DNA of 64,000 nt from Streptomyces qinglanensis (GTDB lineage Bacteria > Actinomycetota > Actinomycetes > Streptomycetales > Streptomycetaceae), in the NCBI RefSeq assembly GCF_900111245.1, contig NZ_FOGO01000016.1, positions 62,001 through 126,000 on the forward strand, in the 5' to 3' direction. The position numbers and the translations under genes are program-made. Positions 63,247 to 64,000 of this stretch are shown one piece after another; the first letter of the stretch is position 1, and every line of letters starts with the position of its first letter. The notes beneath the pieces were generated by a model. It was given only the letters and a program-made list of their open reading frames with translations. It ran no database searches and had not been told where the DNA came from.

Positions 63247-64000
63247 ATGGCCGAGAAGGACCCCACGACCGCCGCCGCGGACGCGGTGCTCACCGGGCTG
63301 CCCGACATCCGCGACAGCCTCGAATTCCGCTACAAGGACCTCCACCAGCACCCCGAACTCGGCTTCCAGGAGCGCCGCACGGCCGGTCACGTCGCCCAGG
63401 CCCTGAACGAGTGCGACTACGAGGTCACCGAAGGGGTCGGCGGGACCGGCGTCGTCGGCGTGCTGCACAACGGGGCGGGCCCCACCGTCCTGCTCCGCGC
63501 CGACATGGACGCGCTGCCGGTGCGCGAGCGGACCGGGCTCTCCTACGCCTCGACCGACACCGTCCGCGGCCCGGACGGCGCTGAGCAGCCGGTGATGCAC
63601 GCCTGCGGCCACGACGTCCACGTCATCTGCCTGCTGGGTGCCGCGCGCCTCATGGCGGCCGGGACCGACGCGTGGCGCGGCACCCTGGTCGTCCTCTTCC
63701 AGCCCAACGAGGAGAACGGCTCCGGGGCGCGGGCGATGATCGACGACGGCCTCGCCCGGCGCGTCCCCCGTCCGGACGTCGTCCTGGGCCAGCACGTGCT
63801 TCCCGCGCCCGCGGGGACGCTGCTGACCCGGGCCGGCGTCATGATGGCGGCGTCCGACAGCCTGCGGGTCACCTTCCACGGGCGGGGCGCGCACGGCTCC
63901 ACGCCCGAACGGGCCGTGGACCCCGTGGTGCTGGCAGCCTCGACCGTGGTCCGGCTGCAGACGGTCGTCGCCCGGGAGACCGGTGCGACCACGCCCGCCG
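63247..64000 (+). CDS. M20 amidohydrolase, 3' end outside window
   Basis: The visible 251 residues belong to the M20D family (aminoacylase/amidohydrolase; also IAA-amino-acid hydrolase-like). Landmarks are EFRYKDLHQHPELGFQERRT, VLLRADMDALPVRERTGL (metal Asp), MHACGHDVHVICLLGAARLM (HxCGHDxH metal site), VVLFQPNEENGSGARAMI (catalytic Glu) and GVMMAASDSLRVTFHGRGAH, the start of the dimerisation domain. AGGAG precedes ATG 63247. The gene runs off the right edge. Typical substrates are N-acyl amino acids or peptides. No signal peptide. Confidence 0.93.
   Translation, partial: MAEKDPTTAAADAVLTGLPDIRDSLEFRYKDLHQHPELGFQERRTAGHVAQALNECDYEVTEGVGGTGVVGVLHNGAGPTVLLRADMDALPVRERTGLSYASTDTVRGPDGAEQPVMHACGHDVHVICLLGAARLMAAGTDAWRGTLVVLFQPNEENGSGARAMIDDGLARRVPRPDVVLGQHVLPAPAGTLLTRAGVMMAASDSLRVTFHGRGAHGSTPERAVDPVVLAASTVVRLQTVVARETGATTPA

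Overview
This window is chromosomal DNA from a high-GC actinomycete, almost certainly Streptomyces or a close relative. The main reasons are the extreme third-position GC, frequent GTG/TTG starts, 4-bp ATGA/GTGA gene overlaps, an rbpA gene with a match to the SigR promoter consensus, a chitinase preceded by two DasR-type repeats, and the order lnt - ppm1 - fxsA - rbpA.

Left core (1-10.57 kb): the end of ribBA, then ribH, hisE, hisG and a PH-domain membrane protein all run rightward. A possible structured leader precedes a translationally coupled pair of CNNM/CorC-type membrane proteins. The second of these overlaps, tail to tail, a large TPR-AAA ATPase gene. A nucleoside-kinase-like gene and a secreted C39-family protease follow.

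Accessory island (about 10.58-20.8 kb): this is a graveyard of mobile DNA around polymorphic-toxin modules. It holds an integrase tail fragment, an IS5-type transposase fragment and a start-less Rhs/YD-repeat gene that keeps its HINT domain, C-terminal toxin and coupled immunity gene. Next come a 5'-truncated integrase, an orphan nucleotidyltransferase-like toxin tail with a DUF5958 gene, an intact IS5-family element with 36-bp perfect inverted repeats inserted into a decayed transposase, a further candidate immunity gene, an IS1380-family element with a TTAG target duplication, and a second decayed integrase. The unit 'immunity gene facing an integrase' occurs twice, which suggests tandem integration or module shuffling.

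Middle (21.1-38.6 kb): a divergent MFS exporter/AraC regulator pair, a secreted I36-type protease inhibitor, an envelope/metal operon (DUF4331 - TPR - His-rich nickel/cobalt-type transporter), a YrhK protein, and a small glycan locus (acyltransferase facing a GT2/polysialyltransferase-like operon). These are followed by a VOC protein, a secreted thermolysin-like protease, a DUF952 protein and a small Cys-rich protein.

Right (38.9-64 kb): decarboxylating 6-phosphogluconate dehydrogenase, a family-A DNA polymerase variant, TetR, GlsB/YeaQ protein, GH18 chitinase, acyl-CoA dehydrogenase, an HhH-GPD protein, Lrp/AsnC, amidohydrolase, the lipoprotein/mannosylation pair lnt-ppm1, fxsA, rbpA, an UMF1-type MFS protein, a glycerophosphodiesterase, a divergent YczE/MocR pair, a P-loop membrane protein with a small membrane partner, and an M20 amidohydrolase cut by the window end. 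Coordinates and reading frames are read from the sequence. Family names rest on recalled motifs and were not checked against a database.
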